Program-made: the position numbers and the translations under genes
Origin: Parvibaculum sp.
GTDB taxonomy: Bacteria; Pseudomonadota; Alphaproteobacteria; Parvibaculales; Parvibaculaceae
Assembly: GCA_019635965.1 (NCBI GenBank)
Contig: JAHBYK010000012.1
Coordinates: forward strand, 1-43,242
Direction of reading: 5' to 3'
DNA length: 43,242 nt
The notes under the pieces: model-generated
Told to the model about the DNA's origin: nothing
Database searches by the model: none
The model's input: the letters and a program-made list of their open reading frames with translations, nothing else
Part shown: in pieces, positions 1-8,217 of the stretch
How positions within the stretch are numbered: position 1 is the stretch's first letter
How the letters are laid out: the number at the start of each line of letters is the position of its first letter

Positions 1-537
1 TAGCCAGGTACGCAGCGCATCGCCGACAAGCGGAATGGCGCCGAACAGGTTGGTGATCACGGTCGCGCCCCAGAAGCTCATCTGGCCCCAGGGAAGCACA
101 TAGCCGAAGAAGGCGGTCGCCATCATCAGCAGATAGATGAGCACGCCGAGGATCCACAGCACTTCGCGCGGGGCCTTGTACGATCCGTAATAGAGACCGC
201 GGAACATGTGAATATAGACGGCGATGAAGAACATCGACGCGCCGTTGGAATGGACATAGCGGATCAGCCAGCCGTAGTTCACGTCGCGCATGATGTGCTC
301 GACGCTGGCGAAGGCGAGTTCGGTCGTCGGCACATAATGCATCGCAAGGACGATACCGGTGACGATCTGGACCGCTAGGCAGAAGGTCAGAATGCCGCCG
401 AAGGTCCACCAGTAGTTGAGGTTCCGCGGCGTCGGATAGTCGATGAAGCTGTCGTTGACGAGGCGCAGGACCGGAAGGCGCGCATCGAGCCAGCGGGTGA
501 AGCCGTTTGACGGCGTATAGGTGCTATGACCGCTCAT
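1..537 (-). CDS. petB: Cytochrome b of the bc1 complex (N-terminal part, cut by window edge)
   Basis: This is the membrane quinol-oxidising subunit of ubiquinol:cytochrome c reductase. It would carry hemes bL and bH and work with the Rieske protein and cytochrome c1. The first 179 codons are present, read from ATG at 537 and running off the left edge. The translation has the family hallmarks: the [15 protein letters not shown] N-terminal segment, a hydrophobic helix ending in [33 protein letters not shown], and [13 protein letters not shown] followed by a helix leading into the [20 protein letters not shown]o-site region. The gene lies 15 bases downstream of petA in the same direction, the usual petABC operon order, so petC would be expected beyond the left edge. 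It is identified with high certainty; only its 3' end is unseen. Confidence 0.96.
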   Translation of the reverse strand, partial: MSGHSTYTPSNGFTRWLDARLPVLRLVNDSFIDYPTPRNLNYWWTFGGILTFCLAVQIVTGIVLAMHYVPTTELAFASVEHIMRDVNYGWLIRYVHSNGASMFFIAVYIHMFRGLYYGSYKAPREVLWILGVLIYLLMMATAFFGYVLPWGQMSFWGATVITNLFGAIPLVGDALRTWL

Positions 538-552
538 TATCTATGTGCCCCC

Positions 553-1092
553 TCAGCCGACCAGGATTCGCGTATCGGACAGGAATTGATACGGCGGCAC
601 CTCGAGATTGCGAGGGGCCGGTCCGCGGCGAATGCGCCCTGACGTGTCGAAGACCGAGCCATGGCAGGGGCAGAAATAGCCGCTGTATTCGCCCTGATAC
701 TTCAGCGGCACACAGCCGAGATGCGTGCAGACGCCGATCAGCACCAGCCACTGGCGCTCCAGCTCGCCCGACGGGCCGGGACGGACGCGAGCATCGTCCG
801 GCTGCGGATCGGGCAGCGAATTGACGTCAGCGGCTTCGGCCGCCGCGATTTCTTCTTCGGTGCGGTGACGGATGAAGATCGGCTTGCCGCGCCATTTCAC
901 CGTGATCTCCTGACCGACGGGGATGCCGCTCAGGTCGAATTCGGCGGAAGCGAGCGCCAGAACCGAGGCGTCGGGGTTCATCTGGTCGATCAGCGGCCAA
1001 ACGGCAAGAGCCGCGCCGACGGCGGCCATGGATCCGGTTGCCACATACAGGAAATCGCGCCGTGTGGGCTCGTCCGCGTGGGTATCTGCCAC
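553..1092 (-). CDS. petA: Rieske iron-sulfur subunit of the bc1 complex
   Basis: This is the [2Fe-2S] subunit that passes electrons from ubiquinol to cytochrome c1 on the periplasmic side. It has 179 residues, a normal length. A twin-arginine motif (RRDFL, residues 11-15) is followed by a hydrophobic stretch (about 16-36), giving a Tat-exported, N-terminally anchored protein. Cluster ligands are visible as CTHLGC (C122, H124, C127) and CPCHGS (C141, C143, H144). The start codon is GTG at 1092, preceded on the minus strand by GAGGAG about nine bases upstream. This agrees with the MADTH-type N-terminus and argues against longer starts. It is the first gene of the pet operon seen here and is directly followed by petB. 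Confidence 0.97.
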   Translation of the reverse strand: MADTHADEPTRRDFLYVATGSMAAVGAALAVWPLIDQMNPDASVLALASAEFDLSGIPVGQEITVKWRGKPIFIRHRTEEEIAAAEAADVNSLPDPQPDDARVRPGPSGELERQWLVLIGVCTHLGCVPLKYQGEYSGYFCPCHGSVFDTSGRIRRGPAPRNLEVPPYQFLSDTRILVG

Positions 1093-1356
1093 GGTTCAGG
1101 TCTCCTCGTTGAATTGGCCGAACGCCGCAATCATCGCCTTTTGGAAACGATGTCCCCCCACGGGGCCTCCCCCTTGGATGGAGGAGTCAGGCACGGCGCC
1201 GAACATACCGTCACATGGCACGAAAGACCGGCGAATCCCCTGCTTTCGCCCCATGCATTGCGTGGTTTTGTGGCATCCAATCGGCATGTTGTCCAGCCCT
1301 GCCGCACCTGTGGCAGGATGACGCATCGCCGCAGCGCCTTCCAACAGAAAAAGCCC
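1093..1356. promoter_or_regulatory. Divergent petA / trmL intergenic region
   Basis: These 264 bases separate the divergent petA and trmL genes, so promoters for both must lie here or overlap the genes. A clear inverted repeat sits at 1298-1317 (CCTGCC, 8 bases, GGCAGG; the stem extends inward with one G-T pair). It could be a protein-binding site or a hairpin in the trmL leader. I see no convincing -35/-10 pair and no additional gene. Long reading frames crossing the region are shadows of petA. Confidence 0.4.
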
Positions 1357-1830
1357 ATGCGTCTTGCCCTCTATGAACCCGATATTCCACCCAATCTGGG
1401 CACCCTGATCCGGCTCGGCGCCTGCCTCGGTGTACCGCTCGATGTGATCGAGCCTTGCGGCTTCCCCTGGGACGACCGCGACCTGAAGCGCGCGGCCATG
1501 GACTATGGGGCGCTTGGCGAGGTTAGGCGCCATAATTGTTGGGAGTCATTCGCAACAAGCCGCCCGTCTGGCAGCCGGATCGTGCTCTTGACCACGAAGG
1601 TGGCCGAACCCTTCACCCGCTTTGCCTTCCGTCCTTCCGACATTCTCCTTCTCGGGCGCGAAAGCACAGGGGTGCCGGCGGCCGTCCATGAGGCGGCGGA
1701 TGCCCGCCTTCTCGTGCCCATGCGGCCCCCTGCCCGCTCGCTCAATGTCGCGCTTGCCGCCGCCATGGTGCTTTCCGAGGCGCTTCGGCAGACGAATGGC
1801 TTTCCGGGCGGGGCGGCGGCGGATAGATAG
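1357..1830 (+). CDS. trmL: tRNA (cytidine(34)-2'-O)-methyltransferase
   Basis: This is a SPOUT-fold methyltransferase predicted to methylate the 2'-O of the wobble nucleotide in tRNA-Leu using S-adenosylmethionine. The product has 157 residues, typical of the short TrmL type that lacks an extra RNA-binding domain. The N-terminus [20 protein letters not shown] matches the TrmL/TrmH motif 1 region. The C-terminal knot motifs are [11 protein letters not shown] and [19 protein letters not shown], including the conserved RSLN segment. A reading frame remains open upstream to 661, but similarity to the family begins only at ATG 1357. That upstream part lies antisense to petA and is rejected. It precedes hemF by 32 bases in the same direction. 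Confidence 0.9.
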   Translation: MRLALYEPDIPPNLGTLIRLGACLGVPLDVIEPCGFPWDDRDLKRAAMDYGALGEVRRHNCWESFATSRPSGSRIVLLTTKVAEPFTRFAFRPSDILLLGRESTGVPAAVHEAADARLLVPMRPPARSLNVALAAAMVLSEALRQTNGFPGGAAADR

Positions 1831-1862
1831 AGGCAGGTTCCGCCAGACAAGAAGAAGCCAAG

Positions 1863-2747
1863 ATGACCGACGAGACGACGATTGCCGCCCGCAAGGCGCG
1901 GGCCGAGGCCTGGTTCCGCGAGCTGCGCGACATGATCTGCGCCGAGTTCGAGCGCCTCGAGGACGAGCTGACAGGCACCTTCGCGGAGCGTCCGGCCGGG
2001 CGCTTCGTGCGGACGCCCTGGAAGCGCGGCGACGGCACCAAAGACGAAGGCGGCGGCGAAATGTCGGTGATGCATGGCCGCGTCTTCGAGAAGGTCGGCG
2101 TTCACATCTCGACCGTTCATGGCGAGTTCTCGGAGGAGTTCCGCAAGCAGATGCAGGGCGCGGAGGACGATCCGCGCTTCTGGGCAAGCGGCATTTCGCT
2201 CATCGCGCATATGCAGAACCCGCGCGTGCCCGCCGTCCACATGAACACGCGCCATGTCTATACGACGAAGAGCTGGTTCGGCGGCGGCGGCGACCTGACG
2301 CCCGTGCTCGATGTGCAGCGGCGCGCGGACCATCCCGATACGATGGCATTTCACGCCGCCTACAAGCGCGCCTGCGACAAGCACGATGCGGACTACTATC
2401 CGCGCTTCAAGAAATGGTGCGATGAATATTTCTTCCTGCCCCACCGCAACGAGCCGCGCGGCACGGGCGGCATTTTCTACGACCACCTCAACACGGGCGA
2501 CTGGGACGCCGACTTCGCCTTCACGCAGGATGTCGGCCGCGCCTTTCTTGAAGCCTATCCGCCGCTGGTGCGCCGCCACATGAACGAGGCCTGGACGGAA
2601 GAGGAGCGCGAGGAACAGCTCATCCGCCGCGGCCGCTATGTCGAGTTCAACCTGCTCTATGACCGCGGCACGGTGTTCGGCCTCAAGACCGGCGGCAACG
2701 TGAATTCGATCCTCTCGTCCATGCCGCCGGCGGTGAAGTGGCCGTGA
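1863..2747 (+). CDS. hemF: Oxygen-dependent coproporphyrinogen III oxidase
   Basis: This enzyme oxidatively decarboxylates coproporphyrinogen III to protoporphyrinogen IX with O2, in the cytoplasm, as a late step of heme synthesis. The protein has 294 residues, as expected. Family signatures are plain: [19 protein letters not shown] near residue 60, the [11 protein letters not shown] segment, [12 protein letters not shown], and [20 protein letters not shown], followed by the C-terminal [16 protein letters not shown] and [13 protein letters not shown]. The stop is followed after one base by the ATG of the YbaK-like gene, so the two are probably co-translated. The anaerobic isozyme hemN lies just downstream in the opposite direction. 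Confidence 0.97.
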   Translation: MTDETTIAARKARAEAWFRELRDMICAEFERLEDELTGTFAERPAGRFVRTPWKRGDGTKDEGGGEMSVMHGRVFEKVGVHISTVHGEFSEEFRKQMQGAEDDPRFWASGISLIAHMQNPRVPAVHMNTRHVYTTKSWFGGGGDLTPVLDVQRRADHPDTMAFHAAYKRACDKHDADYYPRFKKWCDEYFFLPHRNEPRGTGGIFYDHLNTGDWDADFAFTQDVGRAFLEAYPPLVRRHMNEAWTEEEREEQLIRRGRYVEFNLLYDRGTVFGLKTGGNVNSILSSMPPAVKWP

Positions 2748-2748
2748 T

Positions 2749-3225
2749 ATGGCGAAGGGCGAAACGGCGGCAGAGCGCTATGTGCGGCTGAACAGGATTG
2801 CCGGCACGTTCCGCGAGATCGATGTGCCGAAGGACCGCAAGACTTCGGCGCTCGAGATGGCGGCGGCGAGCGGGATTGATCCGGCGCAGCTTTTCAAGAC
2901 GCTTATCGTTGAGACGGAAGAGAAGAAGCTCGCGGTAGCTGTCGTGCCTGCATCGTGCGATCTCGACCGGAAGGCGCTGGCGCGCGTCATCGGCACGAAG
3001 CGCGTGGACCTTGCCGCAATGGACAAGGCCGTGAAGGCGACTGGCTATCAGATGGGCGCGTGCAGCCCGCTCGGCCAGGCGAAACGGCTCCCCATGTTCA
3101 TCGACGAGAGCGCGAAGGGTTTTGCCAAGATCTTCGTTTCGGGCGGTGCTTACGGGCTTGAGCTGGAAATCGCGGCCGAGGAACTCGCGCGCGCGGCGGG
3201 GGCTGAGTTTGCGGCGATTTGCTGA
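2749..3225 (+). CDS. YbaK/EbsC-type aminoacyl-tRNA deacylase
   Basis: This is a 158-residue protein of the YbaK/ProX trans-editing family, which hydrolyses misacylated tRNA (Cys-tRNA-Pro in the YbaK branch). Family features visible are the N-terminal AERYVRLNRIAGTFREIDV strand region, FKTLIVETEEKKLAVAVVPA, DLDRKALARVIGTKRVDLA, GYQMGACSPLGQAKRLP (the GGxSPxG-like binding loop) and the C-terminal FVSGGAYGLELEIA. The start ATG lies one base after the hemF stop, which suggests translational coupling. The link with heme synthesis is positional only. Exact substrate (Cys or Pro mischarge) cannot be decided by eye. Confidence 0.88.
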   Translation: MAKGETAAERYVRLNRIAGTFREIDVPKDRKTSALEMAAASGIDPAQLFKTLIVETEEKKLAVAVVPASCDLDRKALARVIGTKRVDLAAMDKAVKATGYQMGACSPLGQAKRLPMFIDESAKGFAKIFVSGGAYGLELEIAAEELARAAGAEFAAIC

Positions 3226-3253
3226 CGGGTCGTCATCCCCTCCCCACCAATCA

Positions 3254-3391
3254 TGTCACCCCCGGGCTTGACCTGGGGGTCCAGAGCGGGCAGGCACAGC
3301 GCTCACGGCAAGAAGCAAGTCAGCCGGAGTGGTGCGAAGAGGACGCCGCTGACGCGGCTACTGGATTGCCGGGTCAAGCCCGGCAATGACA
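3254..3391. repeat. Paired inverted REP/MITE-like element
   Basis: Two 31-base arms lie in opposite orientation at 3254-3284 and 3361-3391. Each is itself palindromic around CCGGGCTTGACC, and the reverse complement of the right arm matches the left arm over most positions (shared TGTCA at one end, CCGGGCTTGACC in the middle, TCCAG at the other). About 76 bases of non-coding sequence separate them. The element fills the gap between the convergent YbaK-like and hemN genes and may also fold as a bidirectional terminator. The arrangement resembles the paired palindromic repeats common in alphaproteobacterial intergenic spaces. Confidence 0.7.
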
Positions 3392-3400
3392 TCTGATTTT

Positions 3401-4750
3401 TCACACTGCCTTCGAGTGCCGCGCCGCGCCCTTGCCGAGATATTCGTCGAAGACGGCACAGACGGCACGCACCAGCGGGCGGCCTTCGTCTGTCAGTTCG
3501 AGGCGCCGGCCCGAGCGGATCACGATACCGTCAGCTTCGAGCGGCGCGAGGCGGGAAAGATCGGCATCGAAACTTTCGGCTTCCACATCGTGCATCAGCG
3601 CGATTTCCTCGAGATCGACGGACATGTCGCACATGAGGCGCTCGATGATCGCGCGGCGGAGCCTGTCCTCGCCCGTCACGGCAATGCCGCGCGTCACCGG
3701 CAGGCGGCCCTCGCGCACCGTTTCCTTGTAGCGGTCGATGGCGATTTCGTTCGCGGCATAGCCCTGCGGCAGCGCGCCGATCGACGAGGCACCAAGGCCG
3801 ATCAGCACAGGCGCTTCATCCGTCGTGTAGCCCTGGAAATTGCGGTGAAGCGCACGCCCGGCCTTGGCCTTCGCCATCGCATCGTCCGGCAGCGCGAAAT
3901 GATCGAGGCCGATGGCGACATAGCCATGCGCCGCGAGCCGCGCGGCAGCCGCCTCATATTGTTCCCAGCGCGCCTCGATGCCGGGCAAGGCTTCTTCCGG
4001 GATGAGTTTCTGATGCGGCTTCATCCAGGGCACATGCGCATAGCCGAAAAGCGCGATGCGCGAGGGCCGGAGCGCGGCCGCCTTGTCCACCGTATCGAGA
4101 AGGCTCGCCACGCTCTGATAGGGCAGGCCGTAGCAGAGATCCATGTTGATCGCTGAAACGCCATGCCCGCGCAGCCAGTGGATCACGCGCGCCGTCACGT
4201 CATGCGGCTGGATGCGGTTGATCGCCTTCTGCACCCGCGCATCGAAATCCTGCACGCCGATGGAAGCGCGGGTGACGCCCGCCCGCGCCATCGCTGCCAC
4301 ATAGGCTTCGTCCGCCGTGCGCGGATCGAGTTCGACGGCTATCTCGGCATCGAGCGTCACATTATAAAACTCACGAAGATGCGCGAGGGTGCGGCCGAAA
4401 TCGCCGGGCGTCAGAAGCGTCGGGCTGCCGCCGCCGAAATGGATATGGTCGATGCGCATACGGGCGGGCAGCGCACGGGCAACGAGCCGCGCCTCGGCGA
4501 GCAGCGCATCGAGATAATCCGCTACGGGTGCATATTTCCGCGTCGCCTTGGTATGGCAGCCGCAGAACCAGCACATTTCGGCGCAATAAGCGATGTGAAG
4601 ATAGAGCGAGAGGGGTGCCGCCGGATCGAGCGCGGCGAGCCAGCGCGCATAAGTCTCGCCGTTCACCGCAGGGGAGAAATGCGGCGCCGTCGGATAGGAT
4701 GTGTAACGCGGCACGGCGACGTCGTACCGCTTGATGAGTTCCTCGCGCAT
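3401..4750 (-). CDS. hemN: Oxygen-independent coproporphyrinogen III oxidase
   Basis: This is a radical-SAM enzyme that carries out the same step as HemF without oxygen. The 449-residue length fits HemN rather than the shorter HemW group. The iron-sulfur motif is YLHIAYCAEMCWFCGC (C56, C60, C63, plus C65), preceded by the HemN-type RYTSYPTAPHFSP. The family segments HFGGGSPTLL, ELDPR, SIGVQDFD and NMDLCYGLPYQ follow, and the C-terminal HemN domain contains LMCDMSVDLEEI. The gene is transcribed convergently with the hemF operon. Having both isozymes suggests heme synthesis under both aerobic and oxygen-limited conditions. I looked upstream for an FNR-type site and found none that is convincing. 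Confidence 0.96.
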   Translation of the reverse strand: MREELIKRYDVAVPRYTSYPTAPHFSPAVNGETYARWLAALDPAAPLSLYLHIAYCAEMCWFCGCHTKATRKYAPVADYLDALLAEARLVARALPARMRIDHIHFGGGSPTLLTPGDFGRTLAHLREFYNVTLDAEIAVELDPRTADEAYVAAMARAGVTRASIGVQDFDARVQKAINRIQPHDVTARVIHWLRGHGVSAINMDLCYGLPYQSVASLLDTVDKAAALRPSRIALFGYAHVPWMKPHQKLIPEEALPGIEARWEQYEAAAARLAAHGYVAIGLDHFALPDDAMAKAKAGRALHRNFQGYTTDEAPVLIGLGASSIGALPQGYAANEIAIDRYKETVREGRLPVTRGIAVTGEDRLRRAIIERLMCDMSVDLEEIALMHDVEAESFDADLSRLAPLEADGIVIRSGRRLELTDEGRPLVRAVCAVFDEYLGKGAARHSKAV

Positions 4751-4816
4751 GTCAAAAGCCTAAGGCCCGCGCCGGCACGCGCCTATAGCCACAAATGCCG
4801 CAGGGAAATTTGTCGC

Positions 4817-4992
4817 AGGGGTGAGGGGCGTCTCGCGGAGCGAGCGCAAAGGTCCGGTGGACCTTTGCGAGCCCCGAACGCCCGGAGCGCCAGCGAAGGG
4901 CAAGAGGGGCACGAGACGTGGATTGGGTCCCGGCAACAAGTGCCGGGATGACACCTGTTGTTGTGGTGAGGCGCGGACCGCCCCTCACCCCT
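4817..4992. repeat. 176-base element with 14-base terminal inverted repeats (MITE-like)
   Basis: The ends AGGGGTGAGGGGCG (4817-4830) and CGCCCCTCACCCCT (4979-4992) are perfect reverse complements. The interior holds two further palindromes: CAAAGGTCC-GGT-GGACCTTTG around 4847-4867, and a CCCGGCA-N-TGCCGGG hairpin within 4919-4953. The second resembles the right arm of the 3361-3391 repeat (TGGATT at one end, GATGACA at the other). The right terminal repeat overlaps the stop codon of the lipoprotein gene (4985). No target-site duplication is obvious. The region between hemN and the lipoprotein gene holds no gene that I can support. Confidence 0.6.
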
Positions 4993-5521
4993 CCGCTTCG
5001 ATCACCGCGCTGAGCATTTCCTTCAGCGTCCCCTTCGGGGCGAAGTCCCAGCCGCCGCCATAGGCGATGTCGTCGACGAGCCAGGTCTTGGCATCGGACG
5101 GCACGAGCCTGACCGTGTCCTTCCACTGCAAGGGTTCTTCCGCGTCATGCACGAGCTGCACGTCGCATTCGACGAGATTGTCGCCCTTTTCGTCGCAACC
5201 GGAAATCTCGTAGCCCGTCGCGCCCTCGAAGAGCGACGAGAAGATGTCGCCCTGAAGATAGGGCGGCTCCTCATTGTTGACGCGCTCGGTGTGGCGGCGC
5301 TCGGCCTCGGCGGCCTGCGCGAGAAGACTGTCGAGATCGGGCGAGATGACGGGACGCAGCTTCGCCCGCATTTCCGCTTCCGGCACACCGCTCGTGCGTT
5401 CGCTCAGCACGATGTCGTAGAAGGTTGCGGCAGCGCGCGTCGCGTCCGCTTCCTGTTCCGTCTCGCCGCAGGCGGCAAGCGGCGCTGCGATGCACAGCGC
5501 GAGGACTGCTTTACGGATCAT
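4985..5521 (-). CDS. Predicted lipoprotein of unknown function
   Basis: This 178-residue protein has a lipoprotein signal: MIRKAVLALCIAAPLAACGE, with lipobox LAAC and the lipidated cysteine at residue 19. The mature part starts ETEQEAD and is acidic, consistent with a periplasm-facing, membrane-anchored protein. A mid-protein segment (GYEISGCDEKGDNLVECDVQ) holds two cysteines that could form a disulfide. I do not recognise the family. It follows cca by 21 bases in the same direction and probably belongs to that operon. Its last codons and stop lie in the terminal repeat of the 4817-4992 element, so the C-terminus may have been reshaped by that insertion. Confidence 0.7.
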   Translation of the reverse strand: MIRKAVLALCIAAPLAACGETEQEADATRAAATFYDIVLSERTSGVPEAEMRAKLRPVISPDLDSLLAQAAEAERRHTERVNNEEPPYLQGDIFSSLFEGATGYEISGCDEKGDNLVECDVQLVHDAEEPLQWKDTVRLVPSDAKTWLVDDIAYGGGWDFAPKGTLKEMLSAVIEAEG

Positions 5522-5542
5522 GGGCTCCCTCCCCTCTGACGT

Positions 5543-6796
5543 TCAGTAGACGGTCGCCTGCACCACCGCTTTCAGGCGTTCAATGATCGAGAATTCATCG
5601 TCGATGAAGTCGCTGTCAATCCACCATTCCTCCACTTCCTTCCGCACACGGCCGATTTCCGGGCCTTCCGGCACGCCGGCGGCCTTGATCATGTCGCCGG
5701 TGAGCGGCAATTCGGGCTTCTGCCAGCTGTCCGCCATGGCGAGCAGCGCACGCCACTGGAAGGTATTGTGGCCGGGGCGGTCCTCCGCCCAGCCGAGCAG
5801 CACGCGATCCTTGAAGAGATCGCGGCCCATCAGATAGAGCGCGCGGCGCACCTCCCGCATGGAGAGGTAGCAGACGATCTTCGTCTTGTCGGTGAGCATC
5901 GCGGTGAGGCGGTCGCGGTCCTTGTTGGACAGTTTGAGGCGCGCCGCCAGCGCCTTCACGCCGTCCGCGTCGAGATCGAGCATGGCGCCGAGGCGGGGAA
6001 TCGGATCGGCGTCGAGCACGAAAAGCTGTTGCGCTTCGATGGCGACGAGCTTTTCGAAACGGTCGAGGCGGCTCGCCTCGGGCAGCACCACGGCGAGGAT
6101 GCCCGAGGCCGCCATCTGGCGGAAGGCGGCGCCCGCCTCGTCCGCCTTGGCGATCTTCAGAAGTTCGTCGCGCACACGCTCGCCCGACAGCTTGCGCAGC
6201 CCCTCGCGTTCCTCCGCGCAGGCGCGCAGGCTCTGCGCATCGGGATCGCCCTTGCCATACCAGGCATGGAAGCGGAAGAAGCGCAGGATGCGCAGATAGT
6301 CCTCGCGGATGCGCTGATGCGCATCGCCGATGAAGCGGACGCGCCGCGCCTTCAGATCCTCGCGGCCGCCCAGCGGATCATGCACCGTGCCGTCGGCGTC
6401 GCAGTAAAGCGCGTTGATGGTGAAGTCGCGGCGCTTTGCGTCTTCCAGCCAGTCGCCGGTAAAGGCGACATCGGCGCGGCGGCCATCCGTCTTCACATCG
6501 ACGCGCAGCGTCGTGATCTCGAAATGCCGGGTCGACGTCACTGCGGTGATGGTGCCATGTTCGATGCCGGTCGGCACGACCTTGATGCCCTTTGCCTCGA
6601 GCAGCGCCTTCGCCCTTTCCGGCGTCTCGGTGGTGGCGATGTCGATGTCGCTCACCTTCTCGCCGATCAGCGCATTGCGGACGCAGCCGCCTGCGAAGCG
6701 CGCGACGCCGCCATCCGCCTGGAGTGCGCCCATCACGGCCTTGGTGTCGGCTTCGTTCAGCCAGGCCGCGCGGGCCAGTTCCTTGTCGGCGCTCAT
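5543..6796 (-). CDS. cca: CCA tRNA nucleotidyltransferase / poly(A) polymerase family
   Basis: This class II nucleotidyltransferase is predicted to add or repair the 3' CCA end of tRNAs. It has 417 residues. The head domain shows RFAGGCVRNALIG (residues 33-45) and the metal-binding SDIDIATTE (D50, D52). These are followed by the GTITAV strand, the R/D-containing DAKRRDFTINALYCD motif and HDPLGGREDLKARRVRFIGDA, then the RIREDYLRILRFFRF nucleotide-recognition helix region. The C-terminal half is helical, as usual. Upstream on the same strand is the CoA-pyrophosphatase Nudix gene, 78 bases away, a neighbour pair common in alphaproteobacteria. CCA-adding function is likely; poly(A) polymerase activity cannot be ruled out from sequence alone. 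Confidence 0.93.
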   Translation of the reverse strand: MSADKELARAAWLNEADTKAVMGALQADGGVARFAGGCVRNALIGEKVSDIDIATTETPERAKALLEAKGIKVVPTGIEHGTITAVTSTRHFEITTLRVDVKTDGRRADVAFTGDWLEDAKRRDFTINALYCDADGTVHDPLGGREDLKARRVRFIGDAHQRIREDYLRILRFFRFHAWYGKGDPDAQSLRACAEEREGLRKLSGERVRDELLKIAKADEAGAAFRQMAASGILAVVLPEASRLDRFEKLVAIEAQQLFVLDADPIPRLGAMLDLDADGVKALAARLKLSNKDRDRLTAMLTDKTKIVCYLSMREVRRALYLMGRDLFKDRVLLGWAEDRPGHNTFQWRALLAMADSWQKPELPLTGDMIKAAGVPEGPEIGRVRKEVEEWWIDSDFIDDEFSIIERLKAVVQATVY

Positions 6797-6874
6797 CGGT
6801 GATCTTCCTCACTCACTGTTCTTGATCTTTGACCGCGACATTAAAGAGACGCGGCACTGGGGCCCCTGAGGCAT

Positions 6875-7528
6875 TCAGTCGCCATAGAGCCGGTCATACA
6901 TGTTCTTCAACATGCCGGCGGTCGCGCCCCAGATATAATGCCCATTATAGGGCATCGCATAATATTCTCGACGCCTGCCCCGCCATACCGCGCTGTGGCG
7001 CTCGTGATTGGCCGGATTCATCAGGAAAGAGAACGGCACCTCGAAGGCCTCGGCCACCTCGCCGGGCGAAATCGTCAGGCTGAAGCCCGGCCGCACAAAG
7101 GCCACGACCGGCAGGATGCGGAAGCCCGTCCCCGTCTCATAGGCATCGAGATAGCCCGCCACCTCGACGAAGGAACGGTCGAGGCCGACCTCCTCCTCCG
7201 CCTCGCGCAGCGCCGCTTCGGCGGGGGTTTCGCCGGGGTCGATCTTGCCGCCGGGAAAGGCGACCTGACCGGAATGAGAGCCGAGATGATCGGCGCGGCG
7301 CGTCAGCAGCACATGGGGGCCATGCGCATGTTCGATGATCGGCACCAGCACGGCGGCGGGGCGCAGCGAGACGCGCTCCTCCGGTTCGACCCAGACATTG
7401 CCTTCCGGCAGCGGGTTCAGGTCATGGTCGCCCCTCAGCCCCGGCAGGCCCTCCGCCGCCAGAAGCGCGGCCAGAGGCGGCGGCTCCCTGTCGGTACGGG
7501 AGAGAATGAGATGGCGATGGGCGTTCAT
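6875..7528 (-). CDS. Nudix hydrolase, CoA pyrophosphatase type
   Basis: This 217-residue Nudix protein is predicted to split coenzyme A or acyl-CoA into 4'-phosphopantetheine (or the acyl form) and 3',5'-ADP. Two motifs support the CoA branch: the UPF0035-like LLTRRADHLGSHSGQVAFPG just before the Nudix box, and the box itself, GGKIDPGETPAEAALREAEEEVGL (written here only as its pattern, G-x5-E-x7-REAEEEVG). The C-terminal segment includes EVAEAFEVPFSFLMNP, typical of NudL-like proteins. The start ATG at 7528 lies nine bases after the stop of the antitoxin gene. With the neighbours DUF1285 and cca it forms a block frequently conserved in alphaproteobacteria. Confidence 0.9.
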   Translation of the reverse strand: MNAHRHLILSRTDREPPPLAALLAAEGLPGLRGDHDLNPLPEGNVWVEPEERVSLRPAAVLVPIIEHAHGPHVLLTRRADHLGSHSGQVAFPGGKIDPGETPAEAALREAEEEVGLDRSFVEVAGYLDAYETGTGFRILPVVAFVRPGFSLTISPGEVAEAFEVPFSFLMNPANHERHSAVWRGRRREYYAMPYNGHYIWGATAGMLKNMYDRLYGD

Positions 7529-7537
7529 TTCAAGGAA

Positions 7538-7858
7538 TCAGTTTTCGGTCCGGCTGAAATTGGTAATGGTCACATCGCCCGATGGGAAATGTGCGACCAG
7601 TCGCAGTTCGCCGCCCAATCCTTCAATCACCTGTCTGATCTTGCTGATATGCGCATCATCGCGCTTCTCGAGCTTGGCAATCGCAGGCTGTTCGACGCCA
7701 AGCAAGGAGGCAAGCGAGCTTTGCGTCATCTGCAACGCCTCGCGCAGTTCATGCAGCGCCATTTCCTCACGGAGCAAAACCTTTTTCGCCTTGATGCGCG
7801 CGCGGCGTTCCGCCGGCAATGTTCCGACGAGCTCGCCGAATTTCCTGCGTCCACTCAT
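7538..7858 (-). CDS. HigA-like XRE-family antitoxin
   Basis: This 106-residue protein has a helix-turn-helix in its middle: LREALQMTQSSLASLLGVEQ followed by PAIAKLEKRDDAHISKIRQVI. The segment after it, GLGGELRLVAHFPSGDVTIT, is the C-terminal part typical of antitoxins encoded after RelE-type toxins. It is predicted to neutralise the toxin encoded just upstream and to repress the shared promoter. Its ATG overlaps the toxin stop in an ATGA (7855-7858), so translation is coupled. Toxin-before-antitoxin order is the higBA arrangement. The pair sits inside the DUF1285-Nudix-cca block. Confidence 0.88.
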   Translation of the reverse strand: MSGRRKFGELVGTLPAERRARIKAKKVLLREEMALHELREALQMTQSSLASLLGVEQPAIAKLEKRDDAHISKIRQVIEGLGGELRLVAHFPSGDVTITNFSRTEN

Positions 7859-8217
7859 TCGATCAACCCTTCCTTCCTCAACGCTTCCAGATGCTCGTCA
7901 TAAAGCCGATCGGCGACAGGTATGAACTCTTCGTAGAATCTGTTGTTTCCCGTCTTGTCGCCGCCGATCAACAGAATGGCCATGCGCCTTGGGTCGAAGG
8001 CATAGAAGACACGGATGGGTCTGCCGCCGCTCTGGATGCGCAATTCGCGCATGTGGCCGTGCCGCGACCTTTCAATTCCCGAGGAGTACGGAAAGCCGAG
8101 CGTCACGCCCCGCTCTTCCAGCAACCCGACCATCGCCGCGACATCGTCCTGCTCGCCTTCGTCAAGCGAGGACCACCAGGAGCCGAATTCATCCGTATAT
8201 TCGACCAGGTATTCCAT
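7855..8217 (-). CDS. RelE/HigB-type toxin
   Basis: This 120-residue protein is of the RelE/ParE superfamily, Gp49/HigB branch, whose members are ribosome-dependent mRNA endonucleases. Diagnostic segments are FGSWWSSLDEGEQDDVAAMV, the substrate-binding strand HMRELRIQSGGRPIRVFYAF, and DPRRMAILLIGGDKTGNNRFYEEFIPVADRLYDEHLE. This matches the common form whose C-terminus reads GGDKTGN-RFYEE. The ATG at 8217 lies inside a tandem palindromic operator and is directly preceded by an in-frame TAG that ends a five-codon leader ORF. It overlaps the antitoxin gene by four bases. Target and activity are inferred from the family. Confidence 0.88.
   Translation of the reverse strand: MEYLVEYTDEFGSWWSSLDEGEQDDVAAMVGLLEERGVTLGFPYSSGIERSRHGHMRELRIQSGGRPIRVFYAFDPRRMAILLIGGDKTGNNRFYEEFIPVADRLYDEHLEALRKEGLIE

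Noticed and set aside
661..1356. Upstream extension of the trmL frame to give a 389-residue protein
   Set aside because: It lies antisense to petA, has no family resemblance before residue Met at 1357, and TrmL has about 157 residues.
4751..4816. FNR/FixK-type site upstream of hemN
   Set aside because: TGCGACA-N8-TGCGGCA is only a partial inverted repeat and does not match TTGAT-N4-ATCAA; not supportable.
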